From Alopecurus myosuroides (taxonomy: Eukaryota > Streptophyta > Magnoliopsida > Poales > Poaceae), in the NCBI GenBank assembly GCA_028641055.1, contig CM054059.1, forward strand, positions 115,169,071-115,233,070: a DNA stretch of 64,000 nt, given 5' to 3'. The notes beneath the pieces are model-generated. The model saw nothing but the letters and a program-made list of their open reading frames with translations, was not told the origin of the DNA and made no database searches. Position numbers and translations under genes: made by a program. Of the stretch, positions 35,048 through 46,988 are shown one piece after another. How positions within the stretch are numbered: the first letter of the stretch is position 1; each line of letters begins with the position of its first letter.

Positions 35048-36959
35048 TGATATGTCTAAAACGTATCTACAATTTTTTATGTTCCATGTTGTTTACATGC
35101 CAATTGATATATGTTTTCTATACACTTTACATCATTTTTATGAATTTCCTGGGACTAACCTATTAACAAGATGCCACATCGCCAGTTCCTGTTTTCTGCT
35201 GTTCTTGGTTTCAGAAAAGTTGTTCTGCAAATATTCTCGGAATTGGACGAAACGAAAACCCAGGGTCCTACTTTTCTGTCACGTACACGGAGTCCAGAGG
35301 TGACCCGGAGGGAGCCACACCATAGGGCGCCCCTTGGTCGCGCCACCAGGTGGTGTGGGCCCCCTGGCCACCCACCGACATCGCCCTTTCTCCTATTTAA
35401 GTTCCTTCGGGAAAAACCCTAAATACCAGAGCCTCCACCCACAGAAAGTTACGTAGCCTCCGTCATCGTCAACCCTAGGCCGGGTGGGTTCTAAAGTTCT
35501 CCTCGGCACCCTGTTGGGAAGGGAAATCATCACCAGAGGGCTCTACATCACCATGTCTTCCTCTGGAGTGATGCGTGAGTAGTTCATGCTTGGACTACGG
35601 GTCCATAGAAGTAGCTAGATGGTTGTCTTATCCTCTTTATGCCACCATGTTTAGATCTTGTGAGCTGCCTAACATGATCAAGATCATCTATTTGTAATGT
35701 TACATGTTGTGCTTGTTGGGATCCGATGAATTTTGAATGTTGTGTTAAGTTGATTATCAATCTATCATGTTTATGTTATTCATGATCTTGCATGCTCTCC
35801 GTTACTAGTAGATACTCTGGCCGAGTTGATGCTTGTAACTCCAAGAGGGAGTATTTATGCTCTATAGTGGCACTATAAGAGAAATGAGATTCGGTGACAA
35901 AATGGCTCATGAAAAAGTGACATACCGTCATGGATATGTGTTAATCGGTGACAGTTTGGTTCTGGCGTCAAGCATGCACATCAATCATTGACAGTTCAAT
36001 TTTTTGTCAAGGAGAAACTGTCACCGATTAACCAATCTGGATGGGCTGTCTGTTTGTTGACGAATCAAAACCGTGGATAATTTAAATTATCATTAAATAT
36101 CATTCGAAACCAATTATTTATAGGAGGAAAATATTTACGATAATTTTGATATCATGTTATATTGTGGGCCCACTTGTCATGAAAATTATAGTAGTGAACA
36201 ACTATTAATTTCGTAAGTATGAAAAAAATGGTTAGTAAGATTCGAACACACCTGCTAGGAACGATGGAGACTGTTACCACTATGGTGGTACTGGACTATA
36301 CGTTTCCTTTGTTGATTAACCCCTTTAGTAGCCGTAACTAGGGCACACACATTGTTACAATGGGCTCATTGGGGATGTCATGATTATGTCTGATTTCATA
36401 AGTCCTTAATGACTCCTCTATCCTAGGTCCAGTTAACATCGTGCCGCTAGGACAGAGGGAGTTGGCAGCCAATCACGGTGACTATCGTAGCGGATCACGG
36501 TCACCGTCGAGGCGAGCAGAAAGCCGGCGAGGCTCTGTCAAGCGGCACACGGTAAGACGTGTCGAGGCAAAGCAGAGGTGAGTTCTGGTGCGATTTGGTT
36601 ATGAGTAGATCTGTGTTAAATTTAAATTGACGTTTGTTGAAGTAACTAAAACATATCTACGCACATCCTTATGCTTGCGCAATTCATCACACAATGATGT
36701 TTACTAAAGTTGTGATGATGTTAAGATTTGTTGTGCTGAATTTTGTGATTCTATTTACAGATTTGTAGGCAATGGATCGAGATTGGATAAAAACAAGGAG
36801 TTTGTTTTCATGAGAATACATGAGTGGTGTTAGTGGATTTATGGATTTTGTACGAGCTAATTTGGATATTATGAAACAATTTTGTGCCCATGCAGTGACA
36901 GCCTTAATCTCATGCGTCATAATCTATAGGATGTTGAGTGTCACTTAAATTGCAGGGTT

Positions 36960-38547
36960 ATGTGCATGACCTGTACGAGGTGGATTTTTCACGGGGAGGC
37001 TTTTAGTGATGAAGAGATCCCTAATCGAGATCATGGTGCATACCAAAGTGACATCGACGAAGATTTTGAGGATGCCCATGCTAATGATATTAGTTATGTT
37101 GATGATGCATCAGAAATTTTGGAGTACACCAAAAGAAATGGTGGCAATAGAATGCAAATTGACTTCACTGAAGTCATGAGGAGACCAAGAAATCCTATCC
37201 AGTCAGCTAAAATTAGCTCTGAGGTTGGCATTCACATCGTCAACAAGATGCCTTTCGCAACACACCAGACACAATACAAAAAAGATAAATTCTAAGCCAT
37301 GTGATTCCTCGTGCTCTAAAATCAGTATCGGTGAGTCCACACTCTTTATGTTATTACTGTACTAAAATCTGGTTGCCGCTACTTTTGCGCACCTAGCGCA
37401 ATAAATAATGCATCCATGTTTTTTTAGGGAAAATTTGAAATGGACAAAGAAACCGAATTGGCCAATCGGTATGCACTGATATGATACATGGTACTGTTCG
37501 GCAATTCAGGTATAGGCTTAAAAAGCACTACTAGCCCAAGGTGAAAAATCCTGCACCTGAGCAAGCATACTTGTTCATGCCACATAATGTATAAGAAAAC
37601 CGTTGGAACGAACTAGTGAACAGATGGTTCGATAACCACTACCAGGTACATTCTTCATACAACTTTCACCTACAATTACTGAATTCAAAAATATGTACTA
37701 TATGCATTACTAATTAAATCTACTAAACATAGGCAATGTGTGCAAAGAGTGGAAAAAATAGAGAAGCCGTTAAGAGGAACCATACCACTGGCTCTCGAAG
37801 CTATTATTCACTCTTTGAACATGTTGTAAGTATACAAAATAGCACAATGCAATTTCTACCTGTATTGTTTCGTGGAATTACAATACTAATGTTCATTACA
37901 CATTTATTTGAACAGAAGGCTCAGAACCAGGAACATGAAACCTCAGCAATTGAGTTTTATAGAATTAGCCACACTAACAAAGATGGTGTGATGACTAGTG
38001 AAGCAAAAAAAGCTTATGTAAGAATTCTTTCTTATCTTCCATACTTTATATGTAACCAACCAAACTAAATTTCTATATTTACTAATCTTCACTTGTTTTG
38101 AATTCATTCGTAATCCAGGATGCAATGGTGGAAATGAAACTTCCACCACACACAGAACGTGAGCGTGAAAAGACTCATGTGCAAATTAGTGAAGCAGTCC
38201 TGAAGCAACAGTCCTCATCCAGCGGCACCACATTCCTCACAAGAATAGGATTAGCATCAAGTTCCAGGAAGTCCTCCATTCCATCAGCACGCATCCGAGA
38301 GTTAGAAGGTAGGCTTGCAGATCAGGAGCAACAGTCGAAGGAGGAAAATGAATGGTATCAACGCCAGATGGATGCAAAACTGAAAGTCTGGGATGAAAAG
38401 TTTGAAGAACTTAGAAAGAAGCAGGAAGAAGAAATTAAAGCTCTCAATAATGTTCAAGCAGAAAAGACTACAACTTATGAAAAGAGGCAACAAGAAATGG
38501 ATGTCATACTGGGTTTTCTCTTAAGGCAATCATCACAGAACAACTAA
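36960..38547 (+). pseudogene. CACTA gene with Transposase_24-like (Ptta/En-Spm) region
   Basis: Exon-like pieces with good splice borders: 36960-37295 (acidic N-terminal part, possibly several exons), about 37430-37645 (reads QFRYRLKKHY, then RWNELVNRWF, with two in-frame stops), 37733-37825 (AMCAKSGKNREAVKRNHTTGSRSY, the core of the Transposase_24 domain), 37916-38017, and 38119-38547 ending in a coiled coil (about 100 residues, from RIRELEGRLADQEQQ to the stop). The family corresponds to the DNA-binding-type accessory protein of plant CACTA elements, not the catalytic transposase. Stops near 37531 and 37591 suggest it is inactive unless exon borders differ. Confidence 0.65.
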
Positions 38548-38824
38548 ATATCAGCAGCGCAATCATGATGCATTGATCTTCATAGAGAGCACTTGATGAT
38601 GGTTTCATTATTTTTTAGCTCATTGTCATTTGTCTTATTTAAATTTATGTGTATCAAACTTATATAGTACGTGCACCATTGCATATGTTATAATATTTAT
38701 TTTGTCTACCATTTGATAATTTTATTCCTATTTTATTTTATTGCAAATTCAAAAAAATAAATCAAAATACGCAATTTTCGGTCCAATGCAAAGCATGACG
38801 CAAAATGGGCCACCGTCACCACCA

Positions 38825-39190
38825 TCATGTTGCCAATCTGTTGGCCCCACTAGCCATCACACTGTGGGACCCAATTGTCGGTAATTTGTCGGCCCCACAT
38901 GTCAGCACATTGTGGGTCCCACTTATCAGCACACCGTTGGTCCCACTTCTTGGTACACTGTGGGTCCCAACTGTCGGTAATTTGTCGGTCCCACTTATCA
39001 GCACACTTTGGGTCCGACTTGACAGCACGGCTCGGGTCCCTTCTGTCAGATTGCCACGTGTATTAATGTGGCCCCACACGTGAGATTGCCACGTGGCGTT
39101 ATGTGGACCCACACGACAGCAACCACGTCACACATGTTGGACCCACATTGTCAGCATCCACATCAGCATCATGGGACCCACATGTCAGCT
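38825..39190. repeat. Subterminal degenerate tandem repeat of the CACTA element
   Basis: About ten or more diverged units of roughly 30 bp built on GTGGGTCCCAC and TGTCAGCAC or TGTCGGTAA. GTGGGTCCCAC is itself palindromic. CACTA elements typically have such subterminal arrays as binding sites for the accessory protein. The reading frames across this array on both strands (for example 38805-39083) are by-products of the repeat. Confidence 0.75.
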
Positions 39191-40171
39191 TTGTCGACTG
39201 ATCCTAACCTCACACATTGACGAATTATGCTATATACCATGACTAACCTCTCTGTCTCGGATTAAGCCTAATCATTAACAAACTTTATTACTGACACAAT
39301 CAAACCTTTGACATTGAGAAAAAATGCATGTTGTCACCCCCGATATTCTATGACGGGGCTTCACTGACAAACTTTTTGACAGTCAAAATTTTTCAACAAC
39401 CTATTTTCGGTGAAAAATAATGGATATTGCTTTACAAAAGTGGTTTGTCAAAAATCCATTTTCCTTTGTAGTGTGGGTTCATGCCTCCTTTTCATCTGTG
39501 CTCGAGTGACAGAAACGTGACGGATGGGGGATGTGCTGTTGCCATTAGGGAGAAAGCAACAATGCTTTGTCTAAGGATAAATTCTATTGTTTACATTACA
39601 CACTTGATGCAATAATCTGTTGCTTGCAACTTAATAGCCGAAGTTTGCTTGCATTACGTTCTCAGCGTGGATTATTATTCATATATGTAGTTGGATTACA
39701 GTCTATGAATTATGTTGTAATTCCCGCATCAATCTCATAGTAATAATCATGTCTTGCATATGCACTACGGTGCAGCCTTTATTTTTGTCAATTACCCAGC
39801 TGTAATTTGTTTACGCAACATGTTATCTATGTGTTTTGGAGAGACACCACTAGTGACCTATGGACCCCGGTTCATTCTTTTACACCGATAATACAACCAC
39901 TGCAAGCACTGTTCTTTTTACTGAAAACATTGTTTTCCTTTCATTCATTGCAATCATACATTGTTTTCCACATTCTACATTTAATCCATTGTGTTAGCAA
40001 AAGCGGTGACATTGACAACATCACGGTTTCGTTGGGGAGAAATATCTTGGTTGTGTTGTGTGCAGATTCCACATTGCTGCTAAGACTGGTAGTGCGCCCT
40101 GCCAACAACAGCTGTCGTCAACATTCGGAAGTGATTTCTTATTCCTAATGGTCCGATTAAATCTTGGTTTC

Positions 40172-41732
40172 TGATACGTCCATTTTACATCACTATTTTA
40201 TATTGTTATTTTCTGTTATTCATCAATATATTTCATGTTATGATATAGTACTTATGTTATTTCATCTTATTTTGCATGTTTAATAATTATGGGAGAAGAA
40301 ACACCGGAACCAGAAATCTGATGGAAAAAAGCACTGTCAGGACACCCTATTTCAGAAGATCGGAAGAAGAGGGGGAACACCGGAGGAGTCTTAGAAGTCC
40401 CGAGGAGGAAGCTAGCCAGAAGGGCACCCGGAGGGGGGCCACCTAGGGCCCACACCACCAGGCGGCGCCCCCCCTCTTGTCGCGCCTCGGGGTGGTCTGC
40501 CCCCCTGGCCCACTTCTAGGCGCCCCCTTTCGCGTACTTGACCCACAGGGAACCCCAAGAATAGGGACAACAACGAAGAATTATTCCTCCTCCGCCTCGG
40601 GGCGGAAAACAAAAGAGAGAAAAGTTCTCCGGTAGGGAGAAATCTGCCGGGGAAATTCCTCCCCGGAGAGGGGAGATCGTTTCCATCATAACCTTCATCA
40701 CTCCGGGCTTCATAGAGATCATCATCATCGTCGTACTCCTCACCAGCACCATAACCGTCACCGTCCACCTTCATCCCACTGTAACAATTAGGGGTCTTTA
40801 TCGTTGCTCTTCACTAGATCCACCTTCATCCCGCTGTAACAATTAGGGGTCTTTATCGTTGCTCTTCACTAGATCTCTCTCTCGGTGTGGATTACTTGAT
40901 AGTAGTTGATGCTTGTGAGATTTATCGGTGTTTACACTTTATGACCAGATTGTTATTATCCATTACATCACCTCTGATTATGATCCATATGATGCCTCGT
41001 GATTAGTTCGTTTAGTTCTTGAGGATATGGGAGAAGTCATAATGTTAGTGGTGAAGTTATGTTGAAGTAATATCTCTTGGTTCGGTATTTAAGTTGTGGT
41101 GCTATTCTTCTAGTGGTGTCATGTGAACGTCGACTACATGATACTTCACCTTTATGGTCCTAGGAGGATGCATTGTGTATTTGGCTACTAATTGTGGGTT
41201 TGCCGGAGTGACGGAAACCTAAACTCCCGTTAGGAAACCGATGCACGAGGGAGTGTAGGATCCCGAAGTTATAAGGTTGTGGTTAGATTTATCTTAATTA
41301 CTTTCTTGTATTTGCGGATGCTTGTGAGGGGTGTAATCACAAGTATGTATTAGTCCTAGTTGGCCGGTGCATTAGCAGAGGTCACCCACACAACACTTAA
41401 CGAACCAATAAATATTAATCAACTATATGAAATGAAAGCACTTGACGAGATTCCCATGTGTCCTCGAGAACGTTTGGCAATCATAAGTAGAACAATCGGC
41501 TTGTCCTTTGCTCTCAAAAGAATTGTGCCACTCGCTGCAATTATTACTACTTATTTATTTACTCGCACTTTATTTATCTGTTATATCCAAAACAACCAAA
41601 AACATGTTTGCTAGTGTTTACAGTGAATTCTCTATCCAATCTGCTTGTCAACACCTTCTGCTCCTCGTTGGGTTTGACACTCTTATTTATCGAAAGTACT
41701 ATGATACACCCCCCTATACTTGCGAGTCATCA
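40172..41732 (+). repeat. 5' LTR of W
   Basis: 1561 bp from TGATACGTCCATTTTACATC to TGCGAGTCATCA. It includes a 55-bp tandem duplication (40765-40819 and 40820-40874), starting CCACCTTCATCCC in both units with a single A/G difference. Confidence 0.85.
40765..40874 (+). repeat. 55-bp tandem duplication in the W LTR
   Basis: Two adjacent 55-bp units, CCACCTTCATCCC to CTTCACTAGAT, that differ at one position by eye. Confidence 0.9.
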
Positions 41733-41743
41733 AGACTATTTTC

Positions 41744-41761
41744 TAGCGCCGTTGTCGGGGA
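41744..41761 (+). promoter_or_regulatory. Primer binding site of W (tRNA-Asp)
   Basis: TAGCGCCGTTGTCGGGGA, 11 bases after the LTR. It matches the tRNA-Asp site of P with G to A at position 2. Confidence 0.75.
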
Positions 41762-41847
41762 GTGACGTGCTATTGGTAAGTTGAGTTGGTAAAAGAAACT
41801 TTTACTGTGAGTGTTGTTTTTATTTATGTCCGCTGTTTTATTTCATT

Positions 41848-42768
41848 ATGGCGAATACTTTTGATTGTCTATTTAGGGGTACTACTACTATCACTGCTAG
41901 GGTAGTAGGTGACCCGTTATCTGCTGAATTAGATCCTTATAAAATACCTATGAAAATTGTTGGACGTGTTATGGATAATTGCTATTATGGAGATGGAACT
42001 GTCCATCCCGGTGATTATTTGTTGTTTATACATAAATTATGCGACTTTATCAGGTGTGCAGGTATTATTATGGATCAAGTTAAAATGAGATTATTTTCTT
42101 TATCGCCGAAAGGAAGAGCCGCTGAATGGTTCAAATTACTGAAGAATGGTGAGTCTATTGGATGGGAGGAAATTGTTCCTCTCTTTTATTCTAAATTCTA
42201 TCCTCCTAGTGAGATTAATAAGGACCGGAATCAAATATATAATTTTTTTCCTCGTGATGGAGAGAGTATTGCCCAAGCTTGGGGGAGAATGAAGTTATTA
42301 ATGCTCAAATGTCCCGTTCATGAGCTCTCGCGTAATATTGTTATCAATAATTTTTATGCGAGGCTTTCTCTTCATGATAAGGATTTCTTGGATGCTTCTT
42401 GTTCTGGATCATTCAAACGTATGAAGGAAGAAGCTAAATGGGATCTTCTTGATCGTATTAAAGAAAACACTGAAGGATGGGAGAACGACAGAGGTAGAAA
42501 GTCAGGTTTAAATTATGATTACGAATGCATTAAATCTTTTATGGGAACCGATAAATTTTATAATGTCAGTGTTGTTTGTGGTCTTGATTCTCAAATCTTT
42601 GCAAACCGTCTTAAAGCTTTTGACTCCTATCTTGATATTCCTAAAAAAGATTATCGCAAATATCATGCACCTTATAAAGATATTGTTCCTGCTAGTAATA
42701 TAGAAGTGCATGCTATTAATCCTGCTGTTCCTGAGCCTTATATTGAAAATAATGCGTTTCCCGGCTAA
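41848..42768 (+). pseudogene. gag of W
   Basis: Open for 306 residues from MANTFDCLFRG. The Retrotrans_gag domain spans about residues 65-175: RLFSLSPKGRAAEWF, then ITWEE-like SIGWEEIVPLFYSKFYPP, then ESIAQAWGRMKLLMLKCP. It forms the capsid in intact elements. The usual CCHC zinc knuckle is not visible. The frame ends at 42768 by a frameshift; the polyprotein continues in another frame at about 42766. The frame is the best preserved part of W. Confidence 0.85.
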
Positions 42769-43510
42769 GGTGAAAGAACACTCTATTGTAGCTAGTGTGG
42801 TTAATAAGAGCGTTAAGAAATCGATTGAATTTGATGAACAAATAACTGTTGAACCTGCTGTAGCAATAGTAAAAGATCTTGTTTGTGGAAATGTAGAGGA
42901 TGAACAAATTGTCTTTTGTGATGATGATTCTAATATTGTTTCCCGTCCTCATAGACCTAAGAAAACTAGTGTTCATGTGCTTTCTGTTAAGATTGGTGAT
43001 CATTGCTATTATGGTTTATGTGACATTGGTGCTAGTTCTAGTGCTATTCCTTATGACCTTTATAAAGAAATTATGCATGAAATTGGTTCTTGTGAGCTTG
43101 AGGATATTGATGTGGTTATTCAGCTTGCTAATAGAGAAATTGTCTTTCTGATTGGTATTGTTAGAGATGTGGAAGTTTATGTGGTAAAACTAAATATCCC
43201 ACCGATTTTCTAGTACTTGGTAAAAATGCTAGTAAAACTTGTCCTATTATTTTTGGTAGACCTTTCTTGAACACTTGTGCTGCTATTTTAGATTGTAAGA
43301 GAGAGAAGATACTGACTAAATTTGATGGAAAATATTATGAGTTCAATTTCTCCAAATTTGCTAAAGCACCTTATGAATCTAAATTGCCTGGTGAGAATTT
43401 AAAGTTGAACAACTTGCTTCTATTTCCCTTGCTCCTAACAATGCTTTGCAGCAATATATGGAGGACCATGACAGTGAGGTCTTTATGGAAGACGAAATGA
43501 AATTGATGAT
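42766..43510 (+). pseudogene. Protease region of W
   Basis: 42710-43213 carries the aspartic protease: YGLCDIGASSSAIPYDLY corresponds to the D-(T/L/I)-G-A-S active site. A frameshift near 43190 moves the frame; it continues FGRPFLNTCAAILDCK (43250-43300), the second conserved block, and the spacer to reverse transcriptase with further frameshifts near 43405 and 43500. It cleaves the polyprotein in intact relatives. Confidence 0.8.
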
Positions 43511-43528
43511 ATTCTTCTTCGTCAACCG

Positions 43529-44688
43529 GTGATACTGAAACATAATTTACCTATGGAAGACTTGGGTACCACATTTCCACCCAAGGAGGATCTTGTCTTT
43601 GATTTAAAACCTTTGCCTGATGATCTTAAATATTCTTATATTGATGATAAGAAAATATATCATCTTATTATTAGTGCTAAACTTTTAGGTGAAGAAGAGG
43701 AAAGATTATTGGGAATTTTGAAGAAACATCGAGGAGCTATTGGTTATACTCTGGATAATTTGAAGGGGATTTCTCCCATTATATGTCAGCATGCTATCAA
43801 TATTGAACCTGATGCAAAGCCAGTTGTTGAACATCAACGTCGTTTAATTCCTAAGATGAAGGAAGTGGTAAGAAATGAGGTATTAAAACTCCTTGATGCT
43901 GGCATTATTTTTCCTATTGATGATAGTAGATGGGTGAGCCATGTGCATTGTGTCCCTAAGAAGGGAGGAATGACCGTTGTTCCTAATGAAAATAATGAGC
44001 TTATTCCACAAAGAGTAGTAGTTGGTTATAGAATGTGCATTGATTTTAGAAAGGTTAATAAAGTCACTAAGAAAGATCATTATCCTTTACCCTTTATTGA
44101 TCAAATGGTAGAGAGGTTGTCTAAGAAAACTCATTTTCATTTCCGTGATGGTTATTATGAGTTTTCTCAAATTGCTGTTAGGAAGCAATATCAAGAGAAA
44201 ACAACCTTTACATGTCCTTATGGAACTTATGCTTATAGACGTATGCCTTTAGGTTTATGCAATGCTCCTGCTACATTTCAAAGATGCATGTCCGCTATTT
44301 TTCATGTTTTTTGTGAAGAGATTGTGGAAGTATTCATGGACGATTTCTGCGTCTATGGAACTTCTTTGATAATTGTTTACACAGCCTTGATAAAGTTTTG
44401 CAGAGATGTGAGGAAACTAATCTTGTTCTTAATTGGGAGAAATGTCACTTTATGGTTAATGAAGGAATTGTTCTTGGACATAAAATTTATGAAAGAGGTA
44501 TGGAAGTTGAGAGAGCTAAAGTGGAAGCAATAGAGAAAATGCCCTCTCCTAGGGATGTTAAAGGTATTCGTAGTGTTCGTGGTCATGCTGGTTTTTATAG
44601 GAGGTTTATTAAAGATTTATCTAAAATATCAAAACCTCTTACAAATCTTCTTAAAAAAGATGTACATTTTGTTTTTTATGACGATTGA
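43529..44688 (+). pseudogene. Reverse transcriptase of W
   Basis: 43529-44533 is open for 334 residues and its first part is reverse transcriptase: SRWVSHVHCVPKKGG, MCIDFRKVNKVTKKDHYPLP, a block reading FRDGYYEFSQI (usually LDGYSG-like), YAYRRMPLGLCNAPATFQ and the catalytic FMDD box (usual Y/F-x-DD). A frameshift near 44365 after CVYGTS moves to 44398-44688, with LNWEKCHFMV, the EGIVLGHKI block and FYRRFIKDLSKI. A stop at 44686 follows FYDD. Confidence 0.9.
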
Positions 44689-44699
44689 AATGAAGCTTT

Positions 44700-45298
44700 T
44701 GAAACTTTAAGGCTTTAACTACTGATCCTATTTTTCAACCACCTGATTGGAATTTACCTTTTGAAATTATGTGTAATGCTAGTGATTTTGCTGTAGGTGC
44801 TGTCCTTGGACATCGAGTAGATAAGAAATTGAATGTTATTCATTATGCTAGTAAGACTCTTGATGCTGCTCAAAAGAATTATGCTACTGCTGAAAAAGAG
44901 TTCTTAGCTGTAGTTTTTGCATGTGATGCGTTTGGACCTTATATTGTTGATTCAAAGGTTACTATCCATACTGATCATGCTGCTATTAGATACCTTATGG
45001 AAAATAAAGATGCTAAGCCTAGGCTTATTAGATGGGTGTTGCTTTTACAAGAGTTTGATTTGAATATTGTGGATAGGAAGGGTGCTGAAAATCTGTTGTT
45101 GATAACTTGTCTAGATTGGAAAACATTGTTTTTGATCATATTCCTGTTAATGATAGTTTTCCAAATGAACAAGTAGCCGCAATAAAAGTAAAATCCCAGG
45201 ATAGTCCATGGTATGCTAATTATGTTAACTTTATTGTTTCCAAGTATTTGCCTCCAACATTTACGGCTCAACAAAGAAGAAATTCTTCTATGATTTGA
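44700..45298 (+). pseudogene. RNase H and linker of W
   Basis: 44769-45176 reads [24 protein letters not shown]-like [16 protein letters not shown], then [23 protein letters not shown] and [14 protein letters not shown], a typical Ty3/gypsy RNase H. A frameshift near 45085 continues as 45107-45298 (NLSRLEN-like). It would degrade the RNA strand during reverse transcription. Confidence 0.85.
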
Positions 45299-46514
45299 GG
45301 CATTATTTTTGGGATGACTCACATTTATATAAAGAAGGAGTAGATGGTATTATGGGAAGATATGTTCGAGATCATGAACAACGAGAAGTATTGAAAAATT
45401 GCCATGCTAATGCTTATGGAGGACATCACGCTGGAGATAGAACCGAACAAAAGGTTCTACAATCAGGTTTCTATTAGCCCACTCTCTTTAAAGATGCACT
45501 TAATTTATTTTGTCTTGTGATGAATGTCAAAGAGTTGGTAATATTTCTAGACATAATGAAATGCCTATGAGTTATTCTCTTGCTATTGAACCTTTTGATT
45601 GTTGGGGATTTAACTTTATGGGTCCTTTTCCTCCTTCAAATGGCTATACACATATTCTGATTGTTGTTGATTATGTTACTAAATGGGTAGAAGCTATACC
45701 TACTTAAAGTGCTGATGGTGAAACCTCATTAATAATGCTTAAAGATGTTATTTTCCCTAGGTTTGGTGTGCCTAGATATCTTATGACTGATGGAGGTTCT
45801 CACTTTTTATGGTGGTTTTAGAAAAACCCTTGCTAAATATTATGTTAATCATAGAGTTGCCTCATCTTATCATCATCAAACCAGTGGGCAAGTAGAATTA
45901 TCAAATAGGGAAATTAAATCTATGTTGCAAAAGACTATTAATAAATCTAGGAAGAATTGGTCTGATAAGTTGAATGATGCTTTATGGGCTTATAGAACTG
46001 CTTATAAAAATCCTATGGGTATGTCTCCTTACAAAATGGTTTATGGAATGCTTGTCAGTTGCCTTTAGAATTAGAACACAAAGCTTATTGGGCAGTGAAA
46101 GAATTTAATAAAGATTTTAAACTTGCTGGTAAAAAAAGAATGCTTCATTTGAATCATCTAGATAAATGGAGATGTGAAGCTTATGAAAATGCTAAAATCT
46201 TTAAAGAGAAAGGTAAACAGTGGAATGATTTAAGAATCCTTAAAAGAGAGTTTCATGTTGGTGAGAAAGTTCTATTATAACGGTCTCGTCTCAGATTTTT
46301 TGCAGGAAAATTACTCTCCAGATTGGAAGGACCTTATATTATTGAAGAAGTGTATCATTTGGGTGCAATCAAAATTGCTTCCCTCAAATATAACACTACA
46401 CAAGTGCTAAATGGGAAAAGACTCAAACATTATATTTCTGGGAATTCTTATGATGAAGATGGTGATGGTATTCAAGTAATGACTCCGAGAAGTTTATTAG
46501 AGGGAAGATTCTAG
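45295..46514 (+). pseudogene. Integrase of W, active-site Asp replaced
   Basis: 45295-45477 carries the His-Cys zinc-binding region (CHANAYGGHHAGDRT, VLQSGFY then a TAG where W is expected); CDECQRVGN at 45516 completes it. The core starts [14 protein letters not shown] near 45595, where the first catalytic Asp of D-D-E (WGIDFMGP in relatives) reads Asn. A stop at 45705, then YLMTDGGSHF (second Asp) with a frameshift, then HHQTSGQVELSNREIKSML with the Glu. The tail (46059-46514) holds LELEHKAYWAVKEFN and EGPYIIEEVY. Many stops and frameshifts make it inactive. Confidence 0.88.
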
Positions 46515-46988
46515 AATCTGCAGAGTCCATTTTCGAATAGGTAACAGTTATGTTAAGAAAAAGTTCGCGGAAAACCTTCTAAGTTATAAATTATTGGTTT
46601 TTGGAAAATATGAAAAATATCGGGCAGAAGAGGAGTTGGAGACGGTGCCCGAGGGCACCATACCATGCCTGGGCGCGGGCCCACCCTTGTCCAGGACTAG
46701 CTATGGTGTGGGAGCCCCAGAGCCCCTCTCCGACTCGTTTACGACCTGGACTTTCCTTTCGTTACGTATATTTCTGATATTTAACCCCCCCGGACCCCCG
46801 AGGTCCGTATATCGTTTTCTCGTCGTGTTTCTGTTTCGAGCTGTTTCTGCCAGGATCTGTTTTTGGTTTTAGAAGCACCATGGCCTCTGCCAACAACAAC
46901 AAAGGTAAGGGGCATATGAAGGATGATTCACAAGGTCGAAAGCACAAGAACATGGATCAAGGTGTCAAGATAGAATCAAAGAGGATGT
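46515..46988 (+). other. 3' part of W after pol, with the start of a second frame
   Basis: No pol similarity. A frame at 46594-46872 is Pro/Phe-rich and unlikely to be coding. An ATG at 46880 opens MASANNNKGKGHMKDDSQ in another frame, Lys/Asn-rich, cut at 46988 by the LTR of M. Athila elements often have a second (env-like) frame after pol, and this could be its start; that is inference. Confidence 0.4.

Larger units (their letters stand above)
35871..39473 (+). mobile_element. CACTA (En/Spm-type) DNA transposon, non-autonomous
   Basis: 3603 bp with ends CACTATAAGAGAAA and TTTCCTTTGTAGTG (as inverted repeat CACTACAAAGGAAA). Target duplication TGG at 35868-35870 and 39474-39476; the 5' LTR of P has the empty site (ATAGTGGGTTCATG near 22430). 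Subterminal GGTGACA-type repeats occur at both ends. It carries one spliced gene of the Transposase_24 type but no TNPD-like transposase, so it is probably non-autonomous. Confidence 0.92.
20476..40171 (+). mobile_element. P: old non-autonomous Athila-like LTR retrotransposon carrying several insertions
   Basis: Plus-strand element reconstructed from pieces: 5' LTR (20476-20680 and 22066-23201), tRNA-Asp primer site, a gag-protease pseudogene, non-coding interior (24245-25191 and 33400-35047), and 3' LTR (35048-35870 and 39477-40171). The two LTRs align across the gaps left by the insertions. It has no reverse transcriptase or integrase. Its 5' LTR lacks the first 260 bp or so, and its 3' LTR is cut by element W at 40172. 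M is a close relative in inverted orientation. Confidence 0.8.
35048..40171 (+). repeat. 3' LTR of P (interrupted by a CACTA element, 3'-truncated)
   Basis: Starts TGATATGTCTAAAACG at 35048. The left part ends at 35870 and the match to the 5' LTR resumes at 39477 (GTTCATGCCTCC). It stops at 40171 (ATCTTGGTTTC), about 85 bp short of the 5' LTR end, where W begins. Confidence 0.85.
40172..46988 (+). mobile_element. W: Athila-like Ty3-gypsy element with degenerate gag-pol, 3' end missing
   Basis: 5' LTR 40172-41732, primer site, gag, protease, reverse transcriptase, RNase H and integrase remains in Ty3/gypsy order, then a short 3' region. It is cut at 46988 by the LTR of M. Its insertion truncated the 3' LTR of P at 40171. 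The rest of W and of P is not found on the other side of M, so a deletion probably occurred there. Confidence 0.85.

Noticed and set aside
38805..39112. Reading frames on both strands rich in His, Val, Leu and Thr repeats
   Set aside because: They arise from the palindromic subterminal repeats of the CACTA element, with no start context or similarity.
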